Shown here: positions 34,431 to 34,532 of the stretch, in pieces
Layout: each line of letters begins with the position of its first letter
Position numbering within the stretch: position 1 is the stretch's first letter
Origin: Cohnella lubricantis
Lineage (GTDB): Bacteria > Bacillota > Bacilli > Paenibacillales > Paenibacillaceae
DNA: 34,532 nt
Assembly (NCBI RefSeq): GCF_014212015.1
Contig: NZ_JACJVN010000049.1
Span: forward strand, 1 to 34,532
Direction of reading: 5' to 3'
Notes under the pieces: model-generated
Databases searched by the model: none
Told to the model about the DNA's origin: nothing
Seen by the model: the letters and a program-made list of their open reading frames with translations, nothing else
Translations under genes and position numbers: made by a program

Positions 34431-34532
34431 TAATAATTTAAACATCAATACGGTCAAGTACAAAGATTCAAATACATCATTGAGGATTGAAGTAGAGAAA
34501 GAATGCTATCGAGAGTCTGTAAAATAGATTGT
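34431..34532 (+). other. Window end, no feature recognised
   Basis: A short open stretch follows the PIN gene without an ATG, GTG or TTG at a suitable distance from a ribosome binding site. No copy of the transposon-end repeat is present. Confidence 0.4.

Larger units (their letters stand above)
13381..34532 (+). mobile_element. Tn7-like transposon, right-end proximal part (distal end beyond window)
   Basis: The element begins with TGT at 13381 followed by four TnsB-type repeats, then a complete tnsABCDE operon and defence cargo. As in Tn7, the end nearest tnsA faces glmS and carries abutting sites. GC content falls visibly from the host core to tns and further in the cargo. I searched the remainder by eye for inverted copies of the repeat and found none, so the distal end should lie past 34532. 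Confidence 0.88.

Noticed and set aside
13381..34532. CRISPR-associated transposon
   Set aside because: No Cas protein or CRISPR array is visible, and TnsD plus the glmS insertion explain target choice. Unseen DNA past the window could still hold more genes.
34431..34532. Distal transposon end or another gene at the window edge
   Set aside because: No inverted copy of the end repeat and no start codon with a suitable ribosome site are present.

Overview
The window looks like a chromosome segment of a Paenibacillaceae-type Bacillota (Paenibacillus/Cohnella-like). The evidence is the GC-rich core, frequent TTG/GTG starts with strong GGAGG-type ribosome binding sites, the Bacillales gene order sigW-rsiW-cdaA-cdaR-glmM-glmS, and a glmS ribozyme before glmS. 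The assignment rests on recognised family features and gene order, not on a database search.

Region 1 (1-1370) is the tail of a ribosomal RNA operon: the 3' end of 23S rRNA, a 5S gene, then ten tandem tRNA genes (Thr, Glu, Val, Gln, Lys, Leu, Gly, Arg, Pro, Gly) closed by a strong intrinsic terminator. Region 2 (1388-7104) holds a reverse-strand polytopic membrane protein, PEP carboxylase (ppc), and the ECF sigma factor SigW with its membrane anti-sigma factor RsiW. An exact SigW-type promoter match lies between sigW and rsiW. Region 3 (7221-13355) is the c-di-AMP and cell-wall-precursor block: cdaA, cdaR, glmM, and glmS with its GlcN6P-sensing ribozyme leader.

Region 4 (13381 to beyond the window end) is a Tn7-family transposon inserted in the classical attTn7 position, 25 bp after the glmS stop codon. 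Its glmS-proximal end begins with TGT and carries four abutting TnsB-type repeats of about 20 bp. A complete tnsA-tnsB-tnsC-tnsD-tnsE operon follows, ending in a terminator. The catalytic residues of TnsA and TnsB and the zinc ligands of TnsD keep the Tn7 spacing or nearly so. The distal transposon end is not in the window, so everything downstream of tnsE is read as cargo.

The cargo is a defence island that becomes steadily more AT-rich. It contains (i) a type I restriction-modification operon hsdM-hsdS-hsdR preceded by an unusual degenerate-methyltransferase/specificity-domain fusion; (ii) a four-gene module, the most novel part of the window: a TIR-like protein, a class III nucleotidyl cyclase fused to a TPR/DUF4071-like (TRAF-binding-type) region, a second TIR protein, and a ThsB-like TIR protein with a CxxC insert; (iii) an AAA/ABC-type ATPase paired with a PIN-domain nuclease. 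The four-gene module resembles Pycsar and Thoeris in its parts but has neither a recognisable cyclic-nucleotide-binding effector nor ThsA. The two purine-selecting positions of the cyclase appear to be Asn/Asn instead of Lys/Asp.
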